A stretch of DNA of 64,000 bases from Flammeovirgaceae bacterium SG7u.111 (GCA_034044135.1 CP139021.1:4231635-4295634), one strand, 5' to 3'. Shown: positions 34,481-43,199, counted from the first letter of the stretch. Numbers and translations are program-made. Notes: generated by a model from the sequence alone, not told the origin.

Positions 34481-35716
34481 ATGAATTTCATTGAAAATTT
34501 CAAAGAAGCATTCAAATCTATTCGAGACAATAAGCTAAGGACATTCCTGACCGCCGCTATTGTTGCCATAGGAATAACATCGTTAGTTGGTATCCTAACG
34601 GCCGTAGATGCTATTCAGTCTTCCATTAGCTCAGGTCTTGCCGATTTGGGAGCAAATAGTTTCGATATAAAAGACATCCGCTACAGGTCCAGAAGGTCAC
34701 AGGGAGTAACGCAATCCGTACGGAAGAAAAACATTACCTACGACGAAGCCATTGAGTTCAAATCAAAATACGATGCAGCAGAAAAAATAAGTCTCAGTTG
34801 TTTTGTGACAGGCAATGCGGAAGTAAAGTATGCCTCCAAAAAGACAAATCCTAATACCATTATATATGGAATAGATGAATATTACCTTAGTAATAAGGGC
34901 TATGACATAGGTGAAGGGAGAGGTTTTTCTAATATGGAACTGAAGCTAGGCATCGCTGTGGCCATCATAAGCGAAACTATTGCCGAAACACTTTTTGACA
35001 ATGTAGACCCCATCAACAAAAGCATTTCTATAAGAGGCTATCGCTACAATGTGATAGGGGTATTAAAACAAACGGGCGGACTGGGCAGCGGACAGGTAGA
35101 CCGGTCTATTTTCCTTCCTGTGGTAAATGCCAATAGGTTTTCTGCCATGCTTAATTTGCGCTACACCATCACCACTTCGCTGAACGACCCTGGCCAAGTA
35201 GATTTTGCCATAGGCGAGGCTACAGGGATCATGCGGACTATACGAAGAGATGAACTCGGAAAAGAAAACTCATTTGAAATCTCTCGAAGCGAATCGGTGG
35301 CATCTTCCATCAACGAAACCTCAGGTTATTTGAGAATTGGCGGAGCACTTATAGGCTTGGTTACACTTCTTGGCGCATCTATTGGTCTCATGAATATCAT
35401 GATGGTTTCGGTGACCGAAAGAACCAGAGAAATTGGGGTACGAAAAGCATTGGGAGCAACCCCTTCCCGAATCCGTGAACAGTTTTTAGTAGAAGCTATC
35501 GCCATCTGTTTACTAGGCGGAGCAGCGGGTATTTTGATAGGGATAGCCATTGGAAACTTAGTTAGCTTGCTTTTCGACACTTCCGCATTTGTATTCCCAT
35601 GGATGTGGATTATCCTTGGCTTCACCGTTTGCGTGATAGTCGGCGTACTTTCTGGCTACTACCCTGCAAAAAAAGCATCCAAGCTCGATCCTATCGACTC
35701 TTTGAGATACGAATAA
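34481..35716 (+). CDS. MacB/FtsX-type ABC transporter permease (single copy)
   Basis: The protein has 411 residues. It starts with a cytoplasmic FKEAFKSIRDNKLRTFLTAA segment and first membrane helix, then a periplasmic MacB-type domain (about 50-270). Three C-terminal FtsX helices follow (GGALIGLVTLLGASIGLMNI; LVEAIAICLLGGAAGILIGI; FPWMWIILGFTVCVIVGV). The motif TEREIGVRKALGAT-like (RTREIGVRKALGATP) and YYPAKKASKLDPIDSLRYE end are typical. It forms part of an ABC mechanotransmission exporter or lipoprotein/antimicrobial efflux system. No ATPase gene lies next to it, so the ATPase must be encoded elsewhere. It is closed by the terminator at 35733. Confidence 0.9.
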   Translation: MNFIENFKEAFKSIRDNKLRTFLTAAIVAIGITSLVGILTAVDAIQSSISSGLADLGANSFDIKDIRYRSRRSQGVTQSVRKKNITYDEAIEFKSKYDAAEKISLSCFVTGNAEVKYASKKTNPNTIIYGIDEYYLSNKGYDIGEGRGFSNMELKLGIAVAIISETIAETLFDNVDPINKSISIRGYRYNVIGVLKQTGGLGSGQVDRSIFLPVVNANRFSAMLNLRYTITTSLNDPGQVDFAIGEATGIMRTIRRDELGKENSFEISRSESVASSINETSGYLRIGGALIGLVTLLGASIGLMNIMMVSVTERTREIGVRKALGATPSRIREQFLVEAIAICLLGGAAGILIGIAIGNLVSLLFDTSAFVFPWMWIILGFTVCVIVGVLSGYYPAKKASKLDPIDSLRYE

Positions 35717-35732
35717 GGTTTTCCGAAGTAAG

Positions 35733-35772
35733 AAAAAAGGGCAGCAAACATCAAGTTTGCGACCCTTTTTTT
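35733..35772. terminator. Bidirectional intrinsic terminator between permease and RDD genes
   Basis: AAAAAAGGG pairs with CCCTTTTTT around an inner GCAAAC/GTTTGC stem with an ATCAA loop. The A-run and T-run on both sides allow function for both converging genes (permease stop at 35716, RDD stop at 35789). Confidence 0.9.
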
Positions 35773-35788
35773 ATTTTAATACAAAACC

Positions 35789-36217
35789 TTAGTCCAATAC
35801 TACTCTCGTCTTAGAAATTGAGTCATGCCAGCCTCCAGGCTTTTCTCCTAAAAATGAAAATGCATCGAATGGAATCAAACGGCAAAATGACCTTCCAACT
35901 ATATTTATAAATGTCGGAGTTTCTCCATCTTCGGTCACTACCCTTGTTTTAGTAATATATTTACCCACTGTTTTCCCTCCCAAAAACCCTTCTAAACCTG
36001 AGTAAAAAACAATAGTGACAATCCATCCAACTAGGTAAAATGAGAATTCTGATCCTCCAATAGCTCCATTAATCGCCATGAAAACACCTACTGCAAAAGC
36101 AATAGCGTACACACAAATAACATCTATCAAATAATTCACAAACCTTTTTCCATTAGAAGCGTCCTCTAGTTTTTGCACTTCTGGTTCGTAGTCAAGTAAT
36201 TGTTCTGAGCCTGTCAT
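35789..36217 (-). CDS. RDD family membrane protein
   Basis: The protein has 142 residues and three likely membrane helices (VCVYAIAFAVGVFMAI; FYLVGWIVTIVFYSGLEG). It has the RDD hallmark FVNYLIDVICVYAIAF, where the usual R-D-D is replaced by V-N-Y-L-I-D. It also has KTVGKYITKTRVVTEDGE and SFCRLIPFDAFSFL. RDD proteins are small membrane proteins of mostly unknown function; some are implicated in transport. It is convergent with the permease gene and divergent from the acyl-ACP thioesterase gene. Confidence 0.85.
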   Translation of the reverse strand: MTGSEQLLDYEPEVQKLEDASNGKRFVNYLIDVICVYAIAFAVGVFMAINGAIGGSEFSFYLVGWIVTIVFYSGLEGFLGGKTVGKYITKTRVVTEDGETPTFINIVGRSFCRLIPFDAFSFLGEKPGGWHDSISKTRVVLD

Positions 36218-36379
36218 GTTTTTAAGATTAGTTTATATGAGAATTGTTTAAGTTTTAGACGAACAAACCCTAGCTAAAATTATGTATTCAGGCAATGTTT
36301 CTAGAAAAAAAATATAGGTGAAAGATGTAAGATTCATCTCAAATTTTTACCTTGAAGGCTTGAACCAGAACCTAGCCAA

Positions 36380-37105
36380 ATGCAACCACACAAAGAAAAA
36401 TTCAAGATCATCACTTCACAAACCGATGCCAACAACCGGCTGACCCCAGAAGCTCTGGCAAGTTTTTTCCAAGAAGCAGCACTTTACAATGTCAAAAAAA
36501 TGGGTGTTTCCCACAATTCGCTTTTTGAGCAAGACCTTGGCTGGATTTTGCTCAGACTCAGGATAGAATGGGAACAAGTTCCAGGGCAAGGGGAAACCAT
36601 CGAAATTCGCACTTGGCCCTCTGGCAACGATCGGCTGTATTTCTACCGAGATTACCGTATTTACAACGAAGCGGGAGAGTTCTTAGCCAGGGCCACCAGC
36701 ACTTGGGTGCTCGTCAATATTTCCACAAGGAAAATCTTGCCCATCCCCGAGTTCCTGTCCAAACTAAGCTTTGAATTTGAGCCACCTATGGAGCGCATCA
36801 GCAAAAAGCTTCCGCTCTACAAAGAACAAGCGAGCAGCTTCGCCCTTCAAGTTGGCTGGCAAGACTTGGATTTGTTCAAGCATACCAATAACCCAGTTTA
36901 CCTCCGCTGGATAATGGAAGCATTGCCCGCCGAAGTGCTGGAAAAACAACCCATCCAAGCTATTGACATCAGCTACCGAGCCGAAAGCAAAATGGGGGAA
37001 AAGCTGGAAGTATCTTCGGGCAAATTGGAAGATGGCTCATTTGCGGTCAAAATTGTGCGCCCAGCCGATGGCAAAGAGCTTTTGCGGGCTAATGTAAAAA
37101 TCTGA
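36380..37105 (+). CDS. Acyl-[acyl-carrier-protein] thioesterase
   Basis: The protein has 241 residues of the tandem hot-dog type. The first hot-dog has LTPEALASFFQEAALYNVKK and LGWILLRLRIEWEQVPGQGE, and IEIRTWPSGNDRLYFYRDY is a strong family signature. The second has VGWQDLDLFKHTNNPVYLRW with the catalytic Asn/His loop (HTNNPVYLRW). It hydrolyses acyl-ACP to release free fatty acid in the cytoplasm. M1 aminopeptidase starts 41 bp downstream, but a functional link is not expected. The start ATG at 36380 fits family length. Confidence 0.92.
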   Translation: MQPHKEKFKIITSQTDANNRLTPEALASFFQEAALYNVKKMGVSHNSLFEQDLGWILLRLRIEWEQVPGQGETIEIRTWPSGNDRLYFYRDYRIYNEAGEFLARATSTWVLVNISTRKILPIPEFLSKLSFEFEPPMERISKKLPLYKEQASSFALQVGWQDLDLFKHTNNPVYLRWIMEALPAEVLEKQPIQAIDISYRAESKMGEKLEVSSGKLEDGSFAVKIVRPADGKELLRANVKI

Positions 37106-37146
37106 TCAGAAATAAGACTTATATTAGCTATTCACAACCACTAGCT

Positions 37147-38766
37147 ATGAAAAAACTACAACTATTCACATTATTACTTTTTGCTGTTTTTCAGCTTTTT
37201 GCCCAAGACCGCTACCCCCGCCATCACGAAATGGACGTTACCCATTACGAGTTCAACCTCCAGCTCAACGACAGCACGAATAGCATTGCCGGGCAGGCGA
37301 ATATTTCCATCAGTTTCACCGGATCGGTAAGCACCTTGGCACTCAACCTGATCAGTCTGGATACTGCCGGAAAAGGCATGAAGGTTCAAGAAGTTTTGCT
37401 CGATGGAAAAAAGGTAGAATGGGAACATGAAAATGACTGGATCCGCATCCAAGCTCCCAGACCATTTATGGCGGGTGGCAAAGCAACGGTAAATATTGAA
37501 TACAGTGGAGTTCCTGCCAACGGGCTCGTAATCTCGGAAAACAAATTTGGGGACAGGACCTTTTTTGGGGACAACTGGCCCGACCGCGGCCGCCATTGGC
37601 TTCCTTGCGTAGACCACCTTTCCGATAAAGCCACTGTCGATTTTATCATCACCGCACCTGCTCACTACCAAGTGGTTGGCAACGGGTTACTTGTGGAAGA
37701 AACCAACATAGGGTCCAAAAACAAACTTTACCACTGGCACCAGTCTATTCCCATCCCTACCAAGGTGATGGTGATTGGCGTTGCCCCATTTGCCATCCAA
37801 AAGTTAGGAGATGTCAACGGCATTCCGCTCGAATCGTGGGTATTTCCCCAAAACAAAAAAGAAGGATTTTACGACTATGCACAAGCCGAAAAAATATTGA
37901 ATTTCTTCCATCATCATGTAGGCCCTTACCCATACGAGAAGCTCGCCAATGTCCAGTCAAAAACCATGTTTGGCGGAATGGAAAACGCCAGCAATATTTT
38001 TTACTTTGAAAACTCTGTGACCGGAAACAGGGAAATTGAATCGTTGCTTGCCCACGAAATTGCCCACCAGTGGTTTGGCAACTCCGTTTCCGAAATAAAC
38101 TGGGCGCATATCTGGCTCAGCGAAGGCTTTGCCACCTACTTCACCAACCTTTACTTAGAGTTTACCTACGGGAAAGACAAGCTGGACAAGCAACTAGAAA
38201 CGCAACGCGCAAAGGTTCTTGAATTTGCCAAACAACGAGGAACGCCCGTTGTTGACACATTGGTGAGTGATTATATGGTTTTGCTCAATGCCAACTCGTA
38301 CCAAAAAGGCGGCTGGGTGCTTCACATGCTCCGCAGGCAAATTGGCGACGAAGCCTTTTGGACTGGGGCTCGAACCTATTATGCCACCTACAAAAACAAA
38401 AACGCCCATACAAAAGACTTACAAAAAGTAATGGAAGAAGCTTCGGGGCAAGACTTGGAAACATTTTTCAAGCAATGGCTTTATACGCCCGGGCATCCCG
38501 TGCTCAACTGCCTTTGGAAATACGATGCGAAAAACAAGGTGGTTCAACTAAAAACGGAACAAACCCAGCCGGGAAGCACCATTTTCGTTTTCCCTCTTGA
38601 AGTAAAAATCACAGCTAAGAATGGAGAAAGCAAGGTGGAAAAACTAGAAGTAAAAGAAGGCTCACAAGTATTCGAAATCCCAATGGATGACAAAACAATC
38701 AGCATCGAGCTAGATCCAAATACCAACCTGCTTTTTGAAGGAAGCACGGAAAAAAGAAGGTTTTAA
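37147..38766 (+). CDS. Secreted M1-family zinc aminopeptidase
   Basis: The protein has 539 residues. A signal peptide (MKKLQLFTLLLFAVFQLFAQ) precedes the M1 N-terminal beta-saddle (about 30-210). The catalytic domain follows with the exopeptidase motif FGGMENAS (near 276), the zinc site HEIAHQWFG (His303, His307) and Glu326 in WLSEGFATYF. It ends in a short C-terminal beta part (STIFVFPLEVKITAKNGE). The full-length APN helical C-terminal domain is missing, as in short Bacteroidota M1 peptidases related to ColAP/LTA4 hydrolase. It removes N-terminal residues from peptides in the periplasm or medium. It is closed by a strong terminator. Confidence 0.92.
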   Translation: MKKLQLFTLLLFAVFQLFAQDRYPRHHEMDVTHYEFNLQLNDSTNSIAGQANISISFTGSVSTLALNLISLDTAGKGMKVQEVLLDGKKVEWEHENDWIRIQAPRPFMAGGKATVNIEYSGVPANGLVISENKFGDRTFFGDNWPDRGRHWLPCVDHLSDKATVDFIITAPAHYQVVGNGLLVEETNIGSKNKLYHWHQSIPIPTKVMVIGVAPFAIQKLGDVNGIPLESWVFPQNKKEGFYDYAQAEKILNFFHHHVGPYPYEKLANVQSKTMFGGMENASNIFYFENSVTGNREIESLLAHEIAHQWFGNSVSEINWAHIWLSEGFATYFTNLYLEFTYGKDKLDKQLETQRAKVLEFAKQRGTPVVDTLVSDYMVLLNANSYQKGGWVLHMLRRQIGDEAFWTGARTYYATYKNKNAHTKDLQKVMEEASGQDLETFFKQWLYTPGHPVLNCLWKYDAKNKVVQLKTEQTQPGSTIFVFPLEVKITAKNGESKVEKLEVKEGSQVFEIPMDDKTISIELDPNTNLLFEGSTEKRRF

Positions 38767-38794
38767 GTCTTTCAAATATTTGCTTGGGAGCAAG

Positions 38795-38837
38795 AAAAGG
38801 TTGTTTTATTTGATGAACAAATGAAACAACCTTTTTT
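38795..38837 (+). terminator. Intrinsic terminator after the M1 peptidase gene
   Basis: A 12-nt perfect stem (AAAAGGTTGTTT at 38795-38806 with its complement from 38824) is followed by a run of seven T. It lies 28 bp after the stop at 38766. Confidence 0.9.
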
Positions 38838-39130
38838 TATTTTCATTAATCAGCTCATTGAGAACCAATTACTTTCATAAAACCAGAGAAGACAATTAAA
38901 AAAGCGTACCTTTAACACTGGATTATTTATCCGTTGATACTAATCAACCTTTCGCTCAATACTAGCGAATTACCAAGGCTTCCCATTTCCTTGAGCCCAT
39001 ATTTGATTAATGATACTCGTGTGGCCACTTAATGCCTGACCACTTGGAAGTAACCCTCCATTAGAATTTATTCTGACGCTTTGCCTTTCTCATTAATCTG
39101 CGCGATCCGTTTCAAACAAAAGAGAATTAC
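38838..39130. other. Gene-free 293-bp upstream region of the alanine-dehydrogenase-like gene
   Basis: No ORF or strong hairpin is visible. The sequence GTACCTTTAAC near 38905 resembles the Bacteroidota -7 element TAnnTTTG except for its last base, but no clear -33 TTTG was matched. A partial repeat CCACTT...CCACTTGG (near 39025-39053) may be coincidental. Confidence 0.4.
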
Positions 39131-40285
39131 ATGACTCTATTAACTATGGGTGTTATTGGCACCTCAAAAAAAGTGGATGAAAGACGCGTGCCCCTCCATC
39201 CCGAACATTTAAAAAGACTTCCAGAACACATTCGCCGCCAACTCATTTTTGAAAAAGGCTATGGTGCTCCTTTCAACATCGGTGATGAGGAAATTAGTGA
39301 GCTAACAGGTGGTATCGCTACACGAAGCGAAATCCTATCCGATATCGGGTCAGTTATTATGGCAAAACCAATCCTATCCGACCTGGAAGAACTAAAGGCT
39401 GGTGGTCTTCTGTGGGGGTATCCTCATTGTGCCCAGCAGATGGAAATTACGCAAACAGCTATAGATAAAAAATTAACACTGATCGCTTTTGAGGATATGT
39501 ATGTTTGGCACCCGAACGGCCAAGTAGGCAGGCATACCTTCTACAAGAACAATGAAATGGCTGGCTACAGTGCCGTCATCCACGCACTCCAGCTCAAAGG
39601 GATTGACGGACATTATGGAAACCAAAGAAAAGTGATCATATTCAGCTTTGGCGCAGTGAGTAGGGGAGCTATTTACGCCTTAAAAGCTCATGGCTTCAGG
39701 GATATCACGATCTGTATCCAACGCCCCGACCATGAAGTAAGGGAAGAAGTGTTGGATGTTCATTATGCACGAATAAGGAAGGGCAAGGCTGGCGAGCCAC
39801 GCTTATTGGTAGTGGAACACGATGGTGCTGAACGCCCCCTATTGGACTTGATCCATGAATCTGAAATTATCATTAACGGAACATATCAAGATACCGATGA
39901 CCCGATCAATTATGTGAACGAGGATGAAAAATCGAGCCTAAAACCTGGTTCACTTATCATTGATGTGAGCTGTGACGAGGGAATGGGATTTTATTTTGCA
40001 AAACCCACTACGTTCAAAAACCCAATCATACCCGTTGATAAGATTGATTACTATGCCGTAGATCATACCCCCAGTTATTTTTGGGAAAGTGCTTCTAGGT
40101 CTATCTCCGCTGCACTCATCGTGCACCTACCTTCCGTAATTACAGGGCGGGAAACTTGGAAAAAAAGCCCGACTATCCAAAATGCCATAAATATAGATGA
40201 AGGTGTGATTGTCAAAGAAGGTATTCTTCGATTCCAGCATCGCGAAACATCCTATCCGCATTTGGTAAAGTTAGAGTCTGTTTAA
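39131..40285 (+). CDS. Alanine dehydrogenase/PNT-family enzyme, N5-(carboxyethyl)ornithine synthase-like
   Basis: The protein has 384 residues of the AlaDH/PNT N-terminal fold. It opens with TMGVIGTSKKVDERRVPLHP (the family's substrate-binding NERRVxLxP) and continues VIMAKPILSDLEELKAGGLLWGYPHCAQQ; this LLWGYPHC context resembles the carboxyethylornithine synthase/opine branch more than classical alanine dehydrogenase. The nucleotide site (VIIFSFGAVSRGAIYALKAHG) has a FGAVxxG form in place of GxGxxG. Reductive N-alkylation of ornithine or lysine is a possible reaction; classical alanine dehydrogenation is the alternative. It is isolated, so substrate is uncertain. Confidence 0.75.
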   Translation: MTLLTMGVIGTSKKVDERRVPLHPEHLKRLPEHIRRQLIFEKGYGAPFNIGDEEISELTGGIATRSEILSDIGSVIMAKPILSDLEELKAGGLLWGYPHCAQQMEITQTAIDKKLTLIAFEDMYVWHPNGQVGRHTFYKNNEMAGYSAVIHALQLKGIDGHYGNQRKVIIFSFGAVSRGAIYALKAHGFRDITICIQRPDHEVREEVLDVHYARIRKGKAGEPRLLVVEHDGAERPLLDLIHESEIIINGTYQDTDDPINYVNEDEKSSLKPGSLIIDVSCDEGMGFYFAKPTTFKNPIIPVDKIDYYAVDHTPSYFWESASRSISAALIVHLPSVITGRETWKKSPTIQNAINIDEGVIVKEGILRFQHRETSYPHLVKLESV

Positions 40286-40330
40286 TATTTAGGCTTTCAA
40301 GCAAAATAGGTAAAATTCAAACATGTTCTT

Positions 40331-40409
40331 ACTAACGGTCCGGCTAGCATGTGGAGTTTGGCATCGCGTGCTGGCCTAAAGCGGCTCTTCATGCTAGCCA
40401 TTGTTGTGC
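40331..40409. repeat. Imperfect hairpin with AAC...GTT ends, attC-like (downstream side)
   Basis: GGCTAGCATG (40342-40351) is exactly complementary to CATGCTAGCC (40390-40399). Outside it, TAAC (left) and GTTGTGC (right) give a pseudo-symmetrical end resembling integron attC core sites. The stop codon of the 40394-40966 minus-strand gene lies within the right arm. No T-run follows. It is a good match in geometry to 40973-41031, not a good match to the strict RYYYAAC/GTTRRRY consensus. Confidence 0.5.
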
Positions 40410-40966
40410 TCTGTATTTTTATCTTTTGTTAATTCAGTTATAGAGATTACTAATTTCGATGAATCCATTTTCGATTTCTCTGTATCATCCCATCCGTTCT
40501 CTTGAAACATTTGTCTAATAATAAATGGATGGTAAATTTTCGTCACTCGCCAATTCTCAATCAAGTCACTTTTCATAATGATAGTTATGAATCGTTTTGA
40601 TTTACGATGTCTTCCTATCACCTTTATTTTTTCATACCCATCACCCCAAAGAGGTGGAAAACAATGAACTCTAGTTCCAGGGGAGAAATGTTTACTACCT
40701 CTTATAATTTCCTTTTTCAGTCCGTATTCGAGTTTGTTGACAATATTTCCAATTACACACCAAATAAATTCAACATCTTCTAGATCTTTTTTCTTTTTTA
40801 TAATTCCTAATTCGATCTGTAGTTCATGAACCCGTTCATTATAATTGTCTTCATCAATCCATTCTTGATATGATCTTCCATCTGAAAACTCAAACAAAGG
40901 AGATAGCTTTTTCTTTTGTCCAGTAATTTTATAATACAATCCTTGCAGTTGAATTTTCATCAGCAT
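40394..40966 (-). CDS. Hypothetical protein, immunity-like
   Basis: About 190 residues from ATG 40966 (MLMKIQLQGLYYKITGQKKK); a longer start at 41014 would run into the neighbouring hairpin. Not confidently recognised. The segment GTRVHCFPPLWGDGYEKIKV, then GRHRKSKRFITIIM, resembles small proteins found beside polymorphic toxin and immunity loci (pattern GTKVxxxPPxWGDGYExIxVIGRHR). No signal peptide or membrane span is present. It starts within a few bases of the GTTGTG end of one hairpin and stops inside another, the arrangement expected of an integrated gene cassette. Immunity function is an inference from resemblance and context. Confidence 0.6.
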   Translation of the reverse strand: MLMKIQLQGLYYKITGQKKKLSPLFEFSDGRSYQEWIDEDNYNERVHELQIELGIIKKKKDLEDVEFIWCVIGNIVNKLEYGLKKEIIRGSKHFSPGTRVHCFPPLWGDGYEKIKVIGRHRKSKRFITIIMKSDLIENWRVTKIYHPFIIRQMFQENGWDDTEKSKMDSSKLVISITELTKDKNTEHNNG

Positions 40967-40972
40967 ATTGAG

Positions 40973-41031
40973 CACAACGTTTTGTGTATGGTACGTATCC
41001 CGGAGGGTATGCACTATACAACTTGTTGTGG
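40973..41031. repeat. Imperfect hairpin bounded by CACAAC...GTTGTG, attC-like (upstream side)
   Basis: CACAAC (40973-40978) and GTTGTG (41025-41030) are the ends. Inside, GTGTATGGTACGTATCCC and GGGTATGCACTATACA pair with a few mismatches around CGGA. It lies between the starts/stops of the two minus-strand hypothetical genes. Similar ends are seen in the 40331-40409 hairpin, so the two may be the same family of intergenic sites. Confidence 0.55.
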
Positions 41032-41039
41032 TGTCGTTT

Positions 41040-41462
41040 TTATTTTATTTCTTTAATTTTTCCATTAGTATAAAGTTCTTGGAGAATTGGTTTCAATTCC
41101 TGCCAATCTATTTCTTTACTCATTTCTTTGTAATCATCAGTACTGTCCAAAAACTCCTTCAAAAACCAAGCGTCAATTTTTCCGAACTCTGGAGGATTCG
41201 TCAAGATTACTTCAATGTTTTGTTGTGTTTTTCTTTTATGAAATCCACATTCTCCACCATGAAAAGAGTAATTTACTCTTTCAGAAAGTTTACCACTCCT
41301 AGGAACCTTTGTATTTCCTTTCCAAATTAATTCCTCATATTCCTTTTGAACAGCTATGTCGTAACCAAATTTCTTTCCCAATCTGTTCATTAGTTCCATC
41401 CCTTCAGAGCGATATTCGATAATAGCTCTGGTTAATATGTCTAATGTGATTTTCTTATTCAT
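41040..41462 (-). CDS. DUF6896-like hypothetical protein (immunity-like)
   Basis: About 140 residues from ATG 41462 (MNKKITLDILTRAIIEYRSE); the frame extends further 5' but then overlaps more of the previous gene. The core SERVNYSFHGGECGFHKR, then EVILTNPPEFGKIDAWFLKEF, resembles DUF6896-type proteins (YxFHGxGCxxE and DxxDxWxLxxF), which occur at toxin-immunity loci. The usual acidic VDFDF is not conserved here. The first codons overlap the last codons of the 41455-41730 gene by 8 nt (ATGAATAA), so translation is coupled. Its stop lies a few bases before the CACAAC/GTTGTG hairpin. Confidence 0.6.
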   Translation of the reverse strand: MNKKITLDILTRAIIEYRSEGMELMNRLGKKFGYDIAVQKEYEELIWKGNTKVPRSGKLSERVNYSFHGGECGFHKRKTQQNIEVILTNPPEFGKIDAWFLKEFLDSTDDYKEMSKEIDWQELKPILQELYTNGKIKEIK

Positions 41463-41730
41463 ATAACTTACCGGCATAAAGTAAAAGAGCAAAATTCCTC
41501 CAATTAGGTTCTTCCTTTATTTGTTCGCTGTCTTGTCCATATGCTTCTATAGATTCCAAAAAAGAGGAAATTGTTCCATTCTCCCATCCATTGGCTCCAG
41601 AAGAATATGGAGAAGAAGGGTTTGTTTTTTCCTTTTCATCTTCATCAATTTTATCGTCTTTAAGAGCTTTTACAAATTGGAGAAATGTATCTTTTGAGTT
41701 TACTTTTTCTAATAATTCATGTAAATCCAT
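41455..41730 (-). CDS. DUF7660-like small protein
   Basis: The protein has 91 residues. The pattern LHELLEKVNSKDTFLQFVKAL, SSGANGWENGTISSFLESI, WRNFALLLYAGKLYE is that of the DUF7660 group: HxLLxxVxxxxxFLxFxxAL, NGWENGTIxxFL, and a final WxxxAxxLYxGKxYE. Its function is unknown; these small acidic proteins often lie at immunity or toxin-linked islands. It is the first gene of a two-gene coupled unit with 41040-41462. The upstream 370 bp have no ORF. Confidence 0.7.
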   Translation of the reverse strand: MDLHELLEKVNSKDTFLQFVKALKDDKIDEDEKEKTNPSSPYSSGANGWENGTISSFLESIEAYGQDSEQIKEEPNWRNFALLLYAGKLYE

Positions 41731-42102
41731 TTTAGATATTCTCTTCAGTTTTTCCTAATGCACCACAACCTCTCTCCTAAATGTAATACAAAAAAAATCA
41801 AGTATTATAAAAAAATTTAAGAAAAACAAGGCTTCATTGAACAGGAGGACATTATTAAAAACTTTATTCTCTATCTTCCCATTCTCTTTACTTAAAATAC
41901 AAAAAACTGGTTTGTTGACCAAAAACAACCGTAAGGTTAACCGTTTATTTTACGTTTGCTAAACGTTTAATTATACGGTTATCCAATTGACTGGAGATAT
42001 ATTAATAACCCAAGGATTTCAAGACTTATCAGTGGATTTGAAGACTTATTGCCCCACCTTCAGGGCATTGGCTTTTTGGAAACCCCACCACCTACGCAAA
42101 AA
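41731..42102. other. Gene-free 372-bp region with a nested inverted repeat
   Basis: No ORF. TAACCGT (41938-41944) and ACGGTTA (41975-41981) form outer arms around the palindrome TAAACGTTTA near 41960. A copy of GTTGTGGTGCA on the minus strand near 41755-41765 resembles the end of the attC-like hairpins, but no CACAAC partner was found. The sequence is AT-rich and fits an intergenic border of the accessory island. Confidence 0.4.
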
Positions 42103-43191
42103 TCATCGAAACCTCTTAGCCATTTGCCTATCAACCAGCCACATAAACAGCCAGTAAACTGCAAGTAATATTGGATAATAAACGATCACCATAAACGTGT
42201 ACCCGTGATAATTCCCAGCATCCGGTCCGATAGCATCATCTATGATTCCAAACGAGAATATATAGGCTACCAAAGCAGCAAAGGGAATTGCCAAACAACC
42301 AATTATCATTACCCATGAAAACCGCTTTTCTGAATTAGTTTTCCGAAACAGCCACATAGCAAGAAAGTGAAACAACATGAGAATAACTGCAAAGATAGCT
42401 GCCAAGCCAGTGGGGGAAATAGCCAGTAACATACTTGCCTTTGCATTCATTTCGGGTATGTGCGAAATGATCAATACTTCTGTAGGCAATGCTGAAAAAG
42501 TCCAAACGGCAGTTGAAGCCAAGTCCCCTTTGGTTGGCTGACCAATGTTCGCCACAAAATTTCTATTTGTACCGGAAGCATCGAGCGTGATTTCCAGCTC
42601 CCCAAATGACTTCCAATATTTTGCAGGAGACAAGGCATACCGAAAACTGTATTCCTTCACCCACCAGCTACGGTCTACCCATTGTTCTGCTACATATTCT
42701 ACCTTTATAAGATGGTTTCCTTCGGCAAGGTCCGTTTCAAAAAACTTTAGGTCGTCAATGGATACATAAAACCCACCTGAAGGAAAATTCTCAATATGCA
42801 CCTGCTTTGTATCACTCCAACCTTTGGTTTCAAAAAAATAGCCAAAATCGGAAAAAGGTGTCCCTTCAAGCTCCGTATAGGCTTCGGGAACTGTGCTCAA
42901 ATTGATCTCAACGCCATCTACCCACACTTTAAAACTTTCCTTGAATTCGGAAGCATAGAAAAGCAGAGGAATTTGTTCCCCCGACCTGCCAGCATTTATA
43001 TGATACTCTATGGTAAACTTTGCTGTTCGAAAGTCTCTATCAGGAGTGATATGGATTTTTTCTCGGAGGATATCTACATACTTACTTATGAAAGGCGTAG
43101 CAGCCCATGTGCCTTCTTGGATTGGGGAAGCCATGTTTGCCCAGCATGGCAAGGAAAGCAATATAGTTAGTATAGTTAGGAGTATTTTCAA
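42103..43191 (-). CDS. Exported or membrane protein with C-terminal membrane helices, function unknown
   Basis: The protein has 362 residues. A signal peptide (MKILLTILTILLSLPCWA) leads to an extracytoplasmic beta-rich domain (about 20-255; EKIHITPDRDFRTAKFTIEY, VEYVAEQWVDRSWWVKEYSF). Three or four C-terminal membrane helices follow (LLAISPTGLAAIFAVILMLF; SWVMIIGCLAIPFAALVAYI; MVIVYYPILLAVYWLFMWL). Not recognised. The first half looks like a sugar- or lipid-binding type I membrane sandwich with no motif; this is only an impression. It has a perfect 10-nt inverted repeat upstream. Confidence 0.65.
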   Translation of the reverse strand: MKILLTILTILLSLPCWANMASPIQEGTWAATPFISKYVDILREKIHITPDRDFRTAKFTIEYHINAGRSGEQIPLLFYASEFKESFKVWVDGVEINLSTVPEAYTELEGTPFSDFGYFFETKGWSDTKQVHIENFPSGGFYVSIDDLKFFETDLAEGNHLIKVEYVAEQWVDRSWWVKEYSFRYALSPAKYWKSFGELEITLDASGTNRNFVANIGQPTKGDLASTAVWTFSALPTEVLIISHIPEMNAKASMLLAISPTGLAAIFAVILMLFHFLAMWLFRKTNSEKRFSWVMIIGCLAIPFAALVAYIFSFGIIDDAIGPDAGNYHGYTFMVIVYYPILLAVYWLFMWLVDRQMAKRFR

Positions 43192-43199
43192 GTCTTTTC

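Noticed and set aside
40331-40409. Intrinsic terminator for the gene ending at 40285
   Set aside because: The hairpin has no T-run on either strand and the geometry fits better with the paired intergenic site at 40973.
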